Positions 12,500 to 20,269 of a stretch of DNA of 22,189 nt are shown here, one piece after another. Each line of letters starts with the position of its first letter. Positions within the stretch are counted from its first letter, which is position 1. The stretch covers positions 1 to 22,189 of the forward strand of contig JBKHDX010000058.1 of assembly GCA_046541115.1 (NCBI GenBank), in the 5' to 3' direction. The DNA is from Jaaginema sp046541115 (lineage in GTDB: Bacteria > Cyanobacteriota > Cyanobacteriia > Cyanobacteriales > Spirulinaceae). The notes below the pieces were generated by a model. It searched no databases, was not told where the DNA came from, and worked only from the letters and a program-made list of their open reading frames with translations. A program made the position numbers and the translations under genes.

Positions 12500-13075
12500 A
12501 TGATGTCTAATTCTCGCGTGAACGCTCCCCCCAATACCCCTGCTGCGGCAGCTAAACCCACCCCTTCCAATTCCTCCACTTATCGCCCTTCAGTTCCCAT
12601 CAGCGTCTACCGCGAACTGGCCAGCGAACTCCAACACAAAGAGGAGCAATTGAAGGCGCTCCAAGTCCAAAATCAACAACTACTTCAGCACAATCAACGC
12701 TTACACCAAGAAGTCGAAAAACTAGGGGCTTGGGCGCAAAAAGTCCAGCAATTGACCCATGCTTACGATCCTCACGGCAGAGCCAAAGAACAACCCTCCG
12801 TTGTTAACGCCACACCGCCGAGTTTAGAACCGCAACCTGTCGCGACTCCCGAACCTCCTGCTGTTGTACCGTCTCCCCCAACAGCAAATACCAAAAATCA
12901 AAATACTTCTGGGGAGTCCTCCCGCGATGTCAGCGCTTGGCTGTTAGGAATCGCCGTAGCTTTGATTATTTTGGTGTGTTTTGGCTTGGGTTTCTTAGTA
13001 ATGCGACCTTTATTTGTCGAACCCAATAACAGTCCCGAATTGCCTCAACCCGAACAAGATATAGAAAATCCTTAA
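12500..13075 (+). CDS. Unknown protein: coiled coil, Pro-rich linker, single membrane segment
   Basis: 191 residues from the ATG at 12500; a second ATG directly follows. The N-terminal 30 residues are Ala/Pro/Ser-rich and likely disordered. A conserved-looking block, RPSVPISVYRELASELQ, leads into a coiled coil (about 40-85; KEEQLKALQVQNQQLLQHNQ, then RLHQEVEKLGAWAQKV). Next is a Pro/Thr linker, and then one membrane helix at about 146-168 (AWLLGIAVALIILVCFGLGF) with a short acidic tail. I recall proteins with the VPISVYRELA block as common in cyanobacteria and unnamed. The membrane helix near the C-terminus gives a tail-anchored topology with the coiled coil probably cytoplasmic. It follows ftsQ-ftsZ-thiD in the same direction after about 157 bases, which hints at an envelope or division role but does not prove it. 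Confidence 0.75.
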   Translation: MMSNSRVNAPPNTPAAAAKPTPSNSSTYRPSVPISVYRELASELQHKEEQLKALQVQNQQLLQHNQRLHQEVEKLGAWAQKVQQLTHAYDPHGRAKEQPSVVNATPPSLEPQPVATPEPPAVVPSPPTANTKNQNTSGESSRDVSAWLLGIAVALIILVCFGLGFLVMRPLFVEPNNSPELPQPEQDIENP

Positions 13076-13092
13076 GTCAAAGAGCCGTTTGT

Positions 13093-13140
13093 ATTGACAA
13101 CTCCCCGCCCTAAAAGGGACGGGGATTCTCGCGTCCTACC
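13093..13140. mobile_element. IS200/IS605-like end hairpin (solo element or omega-RNA remnant)
   Basis: The sequence ttgacaactccccgccctaa followed by aagggacggggattctcgcg has a stem CCCCG-CCCT (13103-13111) pairing with AGGG-a-CGGGG (13115-13124). I recall this word set as the conserved palindromic end of IS200/IS605 (IS1341/TnpB-type) elements in cyanobacteria, where it forms part of the guide RNA and the transposase target hairpin. No tnpA or tnpB is in the window, so this would be a solo end or a PATE-like miniature. It begins about 17 bases after the stop of the coiled-coil gene and could also act as its terminator. Confidence 0.5.
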
Positions 13141-13274
13141 TCCCGATCGACTTTTAGGACGGATATTGGAGCAATAAAAAGCGATTTCGGTTGAGAATTC
13201 ACTTCGGTCAGGGGAGCGATAAAAAGACTCGACAGCGCGATCGCGCTCAGTCCCATATTTTTTAAATCAATCAT
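13110..13274 (-). pseudogene. 54-codon ORF with signal peptide, ending inside the hairpin; likely truncated secretory gene
   Basis: Reading from the ATG at 13272-13274 gives MIDLKNMGLSAIALSSLFIA, then PLTEVNSQPKSLFIAPISVLKVD, and a tail RENPRPF with a TAG at 13110-13112. The first 27 residues make a convincing signal peptide (Lys, a hydrophobic run, then polar residues). The last seven codons and the stop come from the hairpin element at 13093-13140, so the native 3' end appears to have been replaced. It could also be an intact tiny secreted peptide. It points the same way as the SH3b gene at 13609, which has a similar type of leader. Real protein fragment: moderately likely. Confidence 0.4.
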
Positions 13275-13608
13275 TGGTTTATGCTTCTAACTTAATTACT
13301 TGTCAGCTAATTTTTGCCAAGATAGCAGTACATTTCACAATCAGAATATGGTATAGGATAGGCATCGCCCACCATCTCCAGCTTTGATTCTATTCGGCAA
13401 TATTTCAAGCCACAATCGTAGTACTATATCAAGAAAATCAAAGTCAGCTTTCCTAACTTAATTAGAATATTTTTTAGAGTCAAATATATCCAGATTTTGG
13501 GATAAATTTTTAGCTTAACCTTCAGTCTTGAAACATCTGAAAGCAAAGCTAAATTCGCCATTGGGCAGAGGCACAAAGCCTTGTACCTCTACGAAATCTA
13601 GTTGATTT
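13275..13608. other. AT-rich spacer between small secretory ORFs
   Basis: No gene is seen. The word ctaacttaatta occurs twice (13287-13298 and 13454-13465). The block ttgggcagaggcacaaagcc and what follows, at 13561-13595, resembles a dispersed cyanobacterial repeat. The rest is AT-rich without other recognised structure. Confidence 0.45.
13567..13590 (-). terminator. Stem-loop 3' of the SH3b gene
   Basis: AGAGGCACAA (13567-13576) pairs with TTGTACCTCT (13581-13590) apart from one mismatch, with an agcc loop. It lies about 18 bases beyond the SH3b stop on the minus strand. No T-run follows on that strand, so termination is uncertain. The sequence is also a repeat-family member related to 3338-3356. 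Confidence 0.35.
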
Positions 13609-13956
13609 CTAGCAAGATTGTAAGTACTCCCCAAATACATAGCCTTCAGCGGGCCCAGCCAGGGCAACCCAACTATTTAAGTTAGAACCGGGTTCTACAT
13701 AAACTCTTTGACCATTCCGAAGACCACCAATAATAGTTGAGTCAGTATTCGGTTCAGCCCGGACATTTAATCCGCCTTGAGCGCCAACAACAACGGCACA
13801 GGTTGTATGATTAGCAGCAATGTTAGAACTGGCGGTAGTGGGTCGGCTTTCAGCTTCTGGAGAAACCGCTTGAGCCGCAGGCGCTAATGCAAAAGCACCT
13901 AAAGCAATAGAAGTAGTTAAAGCCAATGGTTTTGTGAAAAGGTTACTAAATTTCAT
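13609..13956 (-). CDS. Small secreted bacterial SH3 (SH3b) domain protein
   Basis: 115 residues. Residues 1-30 are a textbook signal peptide (MKFSNLFTKPLALTTSIALG, then AFALAPAAQA with an AxA cleavage site). A disordered Ser/Thr/Asn stretch follows, then a single SH3_3 domain at about 54-113, recognised by GGLNVRAEPNTDSTIIGGLRNGQRVYV, WVALAGPAEGYVFGEYL. SH3b domains bind peptidoglycan stems or protein partners. Here no catalytic domain is attached. The two mature cysteines, Cys53 at the domain entry and the very last residue Cys115, could form a disulfide closing the domain. The start has a good gagg Shine-Dalgarno about 10 bases upstream. The partner is unknown. It is transcribed away from hslO. 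Confidence 0.85.
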   Translation of the reverse strand: MKFSNLFTKPLALTTSIALGAFALAPAAQAVSPEAESRPTTASSNIAANHTTCAVVVGAQGGLNVRAEPNTDSTIIGGLRNGQRVYVEPGSNLNSWVALAGPAEGYVFGEYLQSC

Positions 13957-14269
13957 TCAATAAAATCCTCTAATTCAACAATGAAATTAAATTTCGTATT
14001 AATAACAACTTAATTAATTTTTTAGTCTAAATTGATCTTGCTACTGATATAAATGTTGAGTGACTTGTGTATAACTATTGAAAGAAAAGAGCCAAAAATC
14101 AACTTTACCGACATCAATCCCAGTGATTTGAGTTTGTCTTCTTCTGTTTAGCTTTAAAAACACAAAAAGAAGCCGAAATCTTTTTCACCCCGATCGCTCC
14201 CCGGCAACTCACCCTCAAATTTCGTTAAGGTATATTAAGTTGCGCTCTCAAACAATTTAAGGTATTCAA
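13957..14269. other. Divergent SH3b/hslO promoter region
   Basis: About 310 AT-rich bases with no gene. A tatatt at 14231-14236 lies 33 bases before the hslO ATG and could be its -10 box, but no matching -35 is seen. An aagg element ahead of the hslO ATG serves as its ribosome site. No clear sigma-70 pair was found for the SH3b gene. Confidence 0.4.
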
Positions 14270-15169
14270 ATGGCAGATCAACTCATTCGGGCGACCGCAG
14301 CAAACGGGGGAATTCGTGCGGTCGGAGTCATCACCACGCGCTTGGCTGAAGAAGCCAGACAACGACACAAACTTTCCTATGTGGCTACCGCAGCCCTCGG
14401 TCGAGCAATGTCTAGCGGGTTGCTCCTCGCTTCGAGTATGAAACGAGAGGACTCTAGAGTAAATATTCGCATCAAAGGCGATGGTCCCCTGGGGGGATTA
14501 CTCGTTGATGCAGGACTTGATGGTACGGTGCGCGGCTATGTTACCAACCCCAGTGTCGAGTTGCCTCCTAATGCAATGGGAAAACTCGATGTGGGAGGCG
14601 CAGTGGGACAGAATGGCTATCTCTACGTCGTGCGGGATGTGGGCTACGGTTATCCTTATTCGAGTACCGTCGAACTCGTTTCTGGGGAAGTGGGAGAAGA
14701 TGTGGCTCATTATCTCGTTACCTCCGAACAAACGCCCTCTGCGTTGCTGGTGGGGGTTTTCGTTGGTAATGAGGGGGTAACCGCATCGGGCGGCATTTTA
14801 CTCCAAGTAATGCCCAAAGCCGCCCGGGATGAAGCACTGGTACAAACTTTAGAATCCCGCGTATCTCGACTTTCTGGCTTTACACCGTTGTTACGTCAGG
14901 GTAAAACTATTCCTGAAATTTTCCAAGATTTATTGGGAGATATGGGTTTGACAATTTTTCCGGAAGTCCAGATGGTGCGTTTCGATTGTCGCTGCTCGTT
15001 TAATCGCGTTTTGGGAGCATTAAAGCTGTTGGGCGTTAATGAGTTGCAAGACATGATCGAGAAAGACGAGGGGGCAGAAGCGATTTGCGATTTTTGCGGG
15101 GAAGTTTATCGTGCGAACTGCGATCATTTGTCTCAGTTAATTGACGATTTGCAAGCCGAATCGGTGTAG
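14270..15169 (+). CDS. hslO: Redox-regulated chaperone Hsp33
   Basis: 299 residues, the usual length. Hsp33 is a cytosolic holdase that is inactive when reduced with zinc bound and becomes active on oxidation or unfolding. The N-terminal domain shows LIRATAANGGIRAVGVITTRL, TAALGRAMSSGLLLASSMKR, VNIRIKGDGPLGGLLVDA and the GYLYVVRDVGYGYPYSSTVELVSGE region. The C-terminal redox switch is present with all four zinc ligands: Cys240-x-Cys242 (FDCRCSF) and Cys273-x-x-Cys276 (CDFCGEVY). Cys284 is an extra cysteine just beyond. The ATG is preceded by aagg at about 8 bases. The gene runs convergently into the kinase-GUN4 gene and is divergent from the SH3b gene. For an oxygenic phototroph an oxidative-stress chaperone is expected. 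Confidence 0.96.
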   Translation: MADQLIRATAANGGIRAVGVITTRLAEEARQRHKLSYVATAALGRAMSSGLLLASSMKREDSRVNIRIKGDGPLGGLLVDAGLDGTVRGYVTNPSVELPPNAMGKLDVGGAVGQNGYLYVVRDVGYGYPYSSTVELVSGEVGEDVAHYLVTSEQTPSALLVGVFVGNEGVTASGGILLQVMPKAARDEALVQTLESRVSRLSGFTPLLRQGKTIPEIFQDLLGDMGLTIFPEVQMVRFDCRCSFNRVLGALKLLGVNELQDMIEKDEGAEAICDFCGEVYRANCDHLSQLIDDLQAESV

Positions 15170-15267
15170 TGGTTTGATGGGGTGGGGTTTTCCCGCCCTG
15201 GATTGGGGTTTTGGCTGGGGTCGCGATCGCGTTTTTGAATGATTTGTTGATTTGAGGGCGATCGCAG

Positions 15268-16596
15268 TTAAAAAAACCGATAAAACTCAGTGCGCCCCTT
15301 AGAAAACAAACTCCGAAACCCTTTTGTACTCAAACCCCTAGGCAAATGTCCTTCGGGGGCGGATAAGTTAAAACTTAGTTCTGAGTGAGAGTACCAATTA
15401 GAAGAATTAGGGTTGCGCCATCCTACAATTTCACCAAACTTTTGCATCATTTGGGCATCAACTGTTTGAGTGGCGACCAGACTTTGATAAATTCGCTTCT
15501 GGATACTAAATCCAAAAAGATTTTTACTGTATTTTCGCCAAAGTCGATCGATTTCTAGTAAATCGGAATAAGGTAAGTTTTTAATACTTTTATAATCCAG
15601 CCAACCTTCTTGTTCTCGTTGGGCAAGCTGACAAATAACTTGTGATGTTTCGGTATCTGCTTCTCGCCATTGCCTTCCCTTCAAAAAAGCTTCCAAGCGA
15701 GGATAACGAGAAGTTGAATCTTTTAGCTTTAAGTCCTTTAAAACTGCGGCTACCGATTGATAACGGTGTTTAGGTTTAGGTTCGATTAGTTTATCTATAA
15801 TTTGACCCAAACGATTGCTAACTGCATTGAGTTTTAAATGTTTTCGCCATATCCATTCACCCTGCCAATCATCAAATAATTCTGTCGGTTCTACCTTCGT
15901 TAATAAGTGTAAACAAGTGACCCCTAGACTATATAAATCACTGATAAAGTCGGGTTTACCTTTCCCTTGTTCGGGGGCGCAATACTGGACTGTCCCGATA
16001 ATTGTTCCGGTACTGCTACATTGTGAAGTTGTGACAGATTTCGCTGCACCAAAATCCACTAAAACTAATTTACGATCTAGATTACGTCGAATAATATTTT
16101 CAGGTTTTAGATCGCGATGGATGATTTGATTTTGATGAACAAAGTTTAATAGAGGTAATATATCCTGCAATAACTCCCAAATTTCATCTTCTGTATAAAT
16201 GCCCTTATTTTCGAGTTCCTGTTGTAAGGTTTGTCCATCAATAAATTCTTGAACTAAATATTGACGATTGTTATGGCTGAAATAGGCGAATAAATCAGGA
16301 ATCTGAGGATGTTTGCCGAGTTCTTCTAATCGTTTTGCTTCTTGGGCAAATAATTCTGATGCTTTTTGAATATTGCTAGTGCCTTGGGCTTGCGGCAAAA
16401 ATTGTTTAATTACACAAAGAGGTTTAGACGGTTTGAACTCATCGATTGCTAAAAAAGTTCGTCCAAAGCCCCCTTCCCCTAGAATATTTTTTGCCCAATA
16501 TCGTTCTACCAGTAATAATTCATGGCCGCATTTAATACAAAACTGAGCATCGTCTGAATTAGGAAAAAGACAATCAGGATTAAGACACTGACGCAT
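15268..16596 (-). CDS. Zinc-ribbon Ser/Thr kinase fused to a GUN4 domain
   Basis: 442 residues from the ATG at 16594-16596. Order: a zinc ribbon at 4-23 (Cys4, Cys9, Cys20, Cys23); a Hanks-type kinase at about 33-300 with GEGGFG (40-45), Lys64, Glu86, HRDLKPEN (catalytic Asp162), DFG (181-183) and CAPEQ, so active in appearance; then a GUN4 domain at about 310-442 (WLDYKSIKNLPYSDLLEIDR, FGEIVGWRNP, SHSELSFNLSAPEGHLPRG, ending GRTEFYRFF). GUN4 binds Mg-protoporphyrin IX and stimulates Mg-chelatase. Fused to a kinase it may sense tetrapyrrole and control signalling; this is inference. The frame is open for 43 more codons, but these overlap larB and precede the zinc ribbon, so the shorter start is chosen. 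It follows larB by 40 bases on the same strand. No membrane segment is seen. Confidence 0.92.
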   Translation of the reverse strand: MRQCLNPDCLFPNSDDAQFCIKCGHELLLVERYWAKNILGEGGFGRTFLAIDEFKPSKPLCVIKQFLPQAQGTSNIQKASELFAQEAKRLEELGKHPQIPDLFAYFSHNNRQYLVQEFIDGQTLQQELENKGIYTEDEIWELLQDILPLLNFVHQNQIIHRDLKPENIIRRNLDRKLVLVDFGAAKSVTTSQCSSTGTIIGTVQYCAPEQGKGKPDFISDLYSLGVTCLHLLTKVEPTELFDDWQGEWIWRKHLKLNAVSNRLGQIIDKLIEPKPKHRYQSVAAVLKDLKLKDSTSRYPRLEAFLKGRQWREADTETSQVICQLAQREQEGWLDYKSIKNLPYSDLLEIDRLWRKYSKNLFGFSIQKRIYQSLVATQTVDAQMMQKFGEIVGWRNPNSSNWYSHSELSFNLSAPEGHLPRGLSTKGFRSLFSKGRTEFYRFF

Positions 16597-16636
16597 AAAC
16601 TTTGTAGGTGAGAATATCTTTAATTTGATGGTAGTT

Positions 16637-17431
16637 TTAGGTATTACTACATTCTCGTTCGACAAACTTCTGGGCAGTACGGAGGATTTGTCCGGCAAGA
16701 ATGGCAGCCCCAAAACCGTTATCAATGTTCATCACAGCAACACCGGCGGCACAGGAGTTTAGCATCGTTAGGAGAGGGGCTACACCGCCAAAACTTGCGC
16801 CGTAGCCGATACTGGTCGGGACAGCGACAATGGGACAATCGGCTAATCCAGCAACGACACTTGGTAATGCTCCTTCCATGCCGGCAACGACAATGAGAAC
16901 ATCGGCATCTTCAATAATATGACGGTTGTCGAGGAGGCGGTGGATTCCCGACACCCCGACATCCCAAAGGCGTTTGACCCCAAAGCCGCATAATTCGGCG
17001 GTTATAGCGGCTTCTTCGGCGACGGGGATGTCAGATGTCCCGGCGGTGAGAATGAGCAGATTGCCGGGGCGTTTCGGGAGGCGATTACGGCTTTGTAGGG
17101 CGCAGATTTTCGCGTCGGGGTAGTAGTATAAGCCAGGGACTTGTTCTTGTAGGGCTTCCCAGATTTGGCGTTCGATGCGAGTTGCCATAATAGTGGGGTT
17201 GCCGCGATCGCGCATTTTGTTCATAATACTCGCAATTTGCCCTGGGGTTTTGTCTTGGCCCCAAATCACTTCGGGAAAACCCGTGCGAAAGCTGCGATGA
17301 TGATCGACTTTGGCAAAGTCACCCACGGGTTCGTAGTCGAAGTATTTGAGTTTACTTAGGGCAGCGTCTGGGTTTAGTTTACCAGTCGCGACGGCTTCGA
17401 GGAGCGATCGCAGTTCATTTGATTGGGTCAT
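16637..17431 (-). CDS. larB: LarB/CpmA, NCAIR mutase (PurE)-related carboxylase
   Basis: 264 residues. LarB carboxylates and hydrolyses nicotinic acid adenine dinucleotide, the first step to the nickel-pincer nucleotide cofactor. The cyanobacterial homologue is known as the circadian phase modifier CpmA. The C-terminal PurE-like half is clear: LILTAGTSDIPVAEEA, LWDVGVSGIHRLL, DADVLIVVAGMEGALPSVVAGL, IVAVPTSIGYGASFGGVAPLLTMLNSCAAGVAVMNIDNGFGAA. The N-terminal half (LRSLLEAVATGKLNPDAALSKL, FPEVIWGQDKTPGQI) is the usual LarB extension. The ATG is the conserved MTQSNELRSLL-type start. larC, larE and larA are not in the window. The kinase-GUN4 gene follows after 40 bases and may share its transcript. 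On the minus strand, tataat lies at 17607-17612, a candidate -10 box. Confidence 0.93.
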   Translation of the reverse strand: MTQSNELRSLLEAVATGKLNPDAALSKLKYFDYEPVGDFAKVDHHRSFRTGFPEVIWGQDKTPGQIASIMNKMRDRGNPTIMATRIERQIWEALQEQVPGLYYYPDAKICALQSRNRLPKRPGNLLILTAGTSDIPVAEEAAITAELCGFGVKRLWDVGVSGIHRLLDNRHIIEDADVLIVVAGMEGALPSVVAGLADCPIVAVPTSIGYGASFGGVAPLLTMLNSCAAGVAVMNIDNGFGAAILAGQILRTAQKFVERECSNT

Positions 17432-17681
17432 TGTCGATTTTTGTTTATAAATAAAAGTGGGTTAGGCTTGCCGAAAGATAACTCTTCATTAATTATCTCT
17501 GATAGGCTGGACTGTAACCTCTGACTCACCAGAGTAATGACCGATCGGCGATTGAGAGGAGAAAAAGCAAAAAGTTAATGGTTAGTTACGAATCGAAAGT
17601 TACACAATTATAGTTGTTTAACAAACATTAATTCACGGGGTTTAATTTAATCTTGACTCATTCATATTTTACCAAATTAGT

Positions 17682-18839
17682 ATGACACAACCCAACTCTT
17701 ATACATCAAGCCCCCTTCGTAATTTAGAGGAAGAACACGAGGAGGAAGAAGAAGATTATTTCGAGTATTATTTTGATGAACCGGGCAGCGAACCGGGAAC
17801 TTTACACATTGATGAAGATGCTACCCCTTCTGAAATTGTGTTAATAGATTATACTTCTGAAAATGCCATTCGTCGTCCTTTGGTCAAGCCGTTAGAATGT
17901 CGTCGTTACTTAGAAACAGATTCGGTTTCTTGGATTGATGTGCGAGGTTTAGGAAGCGAGGAAGTTTTAAGAGAATTAGGTCAAGTTTGCAATTTACATC
18001 CCTTACTATTAGAAGATGTGGTAAATGTGCCGCAGCGTCCTAAAGTACAAGATTATAACGAGCATTTATTGATTGTTGTACAAATGGTGATGCCATTAGA
18101 TGATGAGGAGGGATTTCTGAGCGAACAAGTTGGTTTTGTGCTTGGCAAACATTATTTAGTGACGTTTCAAGAAGAACCAAAACAAGATTGTTTCGACCCA
18201 GTACGCGATCGCATTCGAGCCAATAAAGGTAAGGTACGTCAAGCCAAATCCGATTATTTGGCTTATGTTTTATTGGATGCTTTAATTGATAACTTCTTTC
18301 CGGTACTCGAAGATTATGGTGAGAGAGTCGAGGCGCTTGAAGATGAAGTTGTTGATAATCCTTCTCGTCAAACATTAGGCAAAATTTATGATGTTCGCCG
18401 GGAGTTATTGGCTTTAAGACGATCGATTTGGCCGTTACGCAATGTGATTAATACGTTGATTCGCGATAATAACAATCTCATTAGTAATGATGTCCAAATT
18501 TATTTTCGCGATTGCTACGATCATGTTATTCAGTTGTTAGATATTGTGGAAACTTATCGCGAGTTAGCTTCAGGTTTGATGGATGTATATATGTCTGCCG
18601 TTAGCAATCGTACTAGCGAAGTTGTTAATTTTCTCACAATTATTTCAACGATTTTTATTCCTTTAACCTTTATTGCTGGGGTGTATGGCATGAACTTTCA
18701 ATATATGCCGGAGTTGGACTGGCGTTGGGGTTATTTTGCTTGTTGGGGAGTGATGATTTTAATTGCGATTGGTTTATTAATCTTCTTTTGGCGGCGAGGT
18801 TGGTTTGAGAATTTTTATTATTTAAAAAATGATGATTAG
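17682..18839 (+). CDS. corA: CorA-type magnesium/cobalt transporter
   Basis: 385 residues. CorA forms a pentameric inner-membrane channel for Mg2+ (also Co2+, Ni2+). The cytoplasmic funnel occupies most of the protein (SWIDVRGLGSEEVLRELG, HPLLLEDVVNVPQRPKVQDY, long helices such as DYGERVEALEDEVVDNPSRQ). Two C-terminal membrane helices follow: TM1 VVNFLTIISTIFIPLTFIAG ending in YGMNF, with the signature GMN at 336-338, and TM2 GYFACWGVMILIAIGLLIFF with a basic end. The N-terminus carries an unusually acidic stretch (EEEHEEEEEDYFEYYFDEPG type, about residues 17-36), which may bind divalent ions. The start ATG lacks a clear Shine-Dalgarno. Three genes follow in the same direction at spacings of 57, 49 and 16 bases, so it may head an operon. 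Confidence 0.95.
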   Translation: MTQPNSYTSSPLRNLEEEHEEEEEDYFEYYFDEPGSEPGTLHIDEDATPSEIVLIDYTSENAIRRPLVKPLECRRYLETDSVSWIDVRGLGSEEVLRELGQVCNLHPLLLEDVVNVPQRPKVQDYNEHLLIVVQMVMPLDDEEGFLSEQVGFVLGKHYLVTFQEEPKQDCFDPVRDRIRANKGKVRQAKSDYLAYVLLDALIDNFFPVLEDYGERVEALEDEVVDNPSRQTLGKIYDVRRELLALRRSIWPLRNVINTLIRDNNNLISNDVQIYFRDCYDHVIQLLDIVETYRELASGLMDVYMSAVSNRTSEVVNFLTIISTIFIPLTFIAGVYGMNFQYMPELDWRWGYFACWGVMILIAIGLLIFFWRRGWFENFYYLKNDD

Positions 18840-18896
18840 AGGGCGATCGCCTGATTTTGTAAACTTGTCAATTATAATTTCTTTTCTGGGCTTTTT

Positions 18897-19595
18897 ATGC
18901 GTGCAGAAAATATCGATGTCTTGATCTTTGTGGTTTACTGCTTGTGTGTCGCTTATGCACTGTATAAAATGCGGCACGATGTCAGTCATTACTTCAGCAT
19001 TTATTTTCAAGAACAGGCATTAATCTCGCAACTTCAAGACCAAGATATACAAGAAATTATTGCCATTCAATTTCGATTGAGCGATCGCTATAAGCCAGAA
19101 CAATTTAAAGAATTTATTTTAGTTCTGCAAAATAAATCAAAAACTTATTCAGTTCTTTTGAATTGGGAACAGTTTGTTTTAGTTGATGTTAACGGTAAAA
19201 CCCATCGCGTCATTCGTTTAATTCCTGCAATGAATTTAAACTTATCTCAACGCCAAGTCCAGACTATTGTTGTTCCCCAACAACGAATTGAAGAAAAAAT
19301 TACCATCGAAGGGACATTAGATACAAAAGAAAACACCGTTCTCAAAGTTGCCAAACCGCTTTTTGATAAACGAACAATCAAAATTGCATCTCAAGAAGAA
19401 AAGTCTTTTTACTTACGCTTAATTATCGAAATAACTGAGCCAAAAGTAGGTGGTTCTCCGGCAAGTTTACACCCAATAACTTGCGAGTTTAAAATGAAGC
19501 GAACTCCTTGGGGAAGGGCGTTGCGTTGGGAACGCACTAAACGTAAAAAAGCCACTAAAAAACGCCGAAGTAAAGCCGGAAATTTGATAAAATAA
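18897..19595 (+). CDS. Unknown protein with N-terminal membrane helix and basic C-terminal tail
   Basis: 232 residues, not recognised. Residues about 7-24 (DVLIFVVYCLCVAYALYK) form one membrane helix. A mixed alpha/beta region follows (QDIQEIIAIQFRLSDRYKPE, FILVLQNKSKTYSVLLNWEQFVLVDVNGKTHRVIRL, QTIVVPQQRIEEKITIEGTL), resembling a beta-sandwich. The last 28 residues are strongly basic (KRTPWGRALRWERTKRKKAT, then KKRRSKAG). The basic end could bind membrane phospholipid or nucleic acid, or simply keep that part in the cytoplasm. Start: the only ATG before the membrane helix. It lies 57 bases after corA and 49 before the next gene, all co-directional. The coding frame is long and has ordinary composition, so I regard it as real. 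Confidence 0.7.
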   Translation: MRAENIDVLIFVVYCLCVAYALYKMRHDVSHYFSIYFQEQALISQLQDQDIQEIIAIQFRLSDRYKPEQFKEFILVLQNKSKTYSVLLNWEQFVLVDVNGKTHRVIRLIPAMNLNLSQRQVQTIVVPQQRIEEKITIEGTLDTKENTVLKVAKPLFDKRTIKIASQEEKSFYLRLIIEITEPKVGGSPASLHPITCEFKMKRTPWGRALRWERTKRKKATKKRRSKAGNLIK

Positions 19596-19644
19596 GCGAT
19601 TGCAGACTTGTTTGTTAAAACTCTTAAGAAATATAGTTGAATCC

Positions 19645-20253
19645 ATGAAATCAAAAATTATTACAGTATTATTAACTGCAACTCTTGTCGGTGGGGTCAT
19701 CGGACAACTGCAATCGGTACGGGCTAATCTCTCTGGGGCGATCGCGCAAAATCAAGAAACTCAAGCTCAATCCGTTTGGAGTCTTTATACTTCTCCTGAA
19801 GCAGATTTTAGCATCTTAATGCCCGGCGATCCCATAATTACTGAGTCGAGTACCAATATCGAAGCAGTCGCGGTAAATATTAATGGGTTTGCCGTCAAAC
19901 GTTATGATGACACTGTACAGTACTTGGTCACGCGCATTGATATTCCTGAAGAATTAAATCTCGAAGCTGTTGAACCCGAACAGTTTTTGGAAATAATGCA
20001 ACAGCAAATTGTCGAACAAGTAGAAGGGGAAGTTTTGGCCACCGAAACCATTAATTTAAAAGATAACTATCCCGGCCGAGAAATCAAACTGCAAGCGACC
20101 CAAGCTGACCAAGTTTACATTGTTATTAACCGTTTATATTGGGTGGGGAGAAAGTTATATCAAATTAGTGTTACAGTTCCGCAAAACCTCGAATCAAGTT
20201 TAACCGGAAGTAGCACGGGATTTCTGAATTCGTTTCAGTTGTTAGAAGAATAA
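19645..20253 (+). CDS. Exported protein of unknown function
   Basis: 202 residues from the ATG at 19645. The signal peptide covers about residues 1-27 (MKSKIITVLLTATLVGGVIG, then QLQSVRA). The mature part opens with WSLYTSPEADFSILMPGDP, continues with VNINGFAVKRYDDTVQYLVTRIDIPEELN, then YPGREIKLQATQADQVYIVINRLYWVGRKLYQISVTVP, and ends with SSTGFLNSFQLLEE. I recall this pattern (SPEADFSxxMPG, then PGREIK, then RxYxVGxRLYQ) from small exported cyanobacterial proteins without a function. A TTG at 19600 would extend the protein by 15 residues, but the ATG gives a clean signal peptide. It may work at the membrane with the channel gene 16 bases downstream; this is inferred from spacing alone. Confidence 0.75.
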   Translation: MKSKIITVLLTATLVGGVIGQLQSVRANLSGAIAQNQETQAQSVWSLYTSPEADFSILMPGDPIITESSTNIEAVAVNINGFAVKRYDDTVQYLVTRIDIPEELNLEAVEPEQFLEIMQQQIVEQVEGEVLATETINLKDNYPGREIKLQATQADQVYIVINRLYWVGRKLYQISVTVPQNLESSLTGSSTGFLNSFQLLEE

Positions 20254-20269
20254 AGGATAGTCTCACATT

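Noticed and set aside
15218..15236. gtcgcgatcgcgttttt as an intrinsic terminator between hslO and the kinase gene
   Set aside because: The palindrome is an extended HIP1 site with no loop bases, so it cannot form a normal terminator hairpin.
17653..17682. TTGACT with a tagtat about 18 bases on as a corA promoter
   Set aside because: The -10 box would overlap the start codon, implying a leaderless or absent transcript; probably chance.
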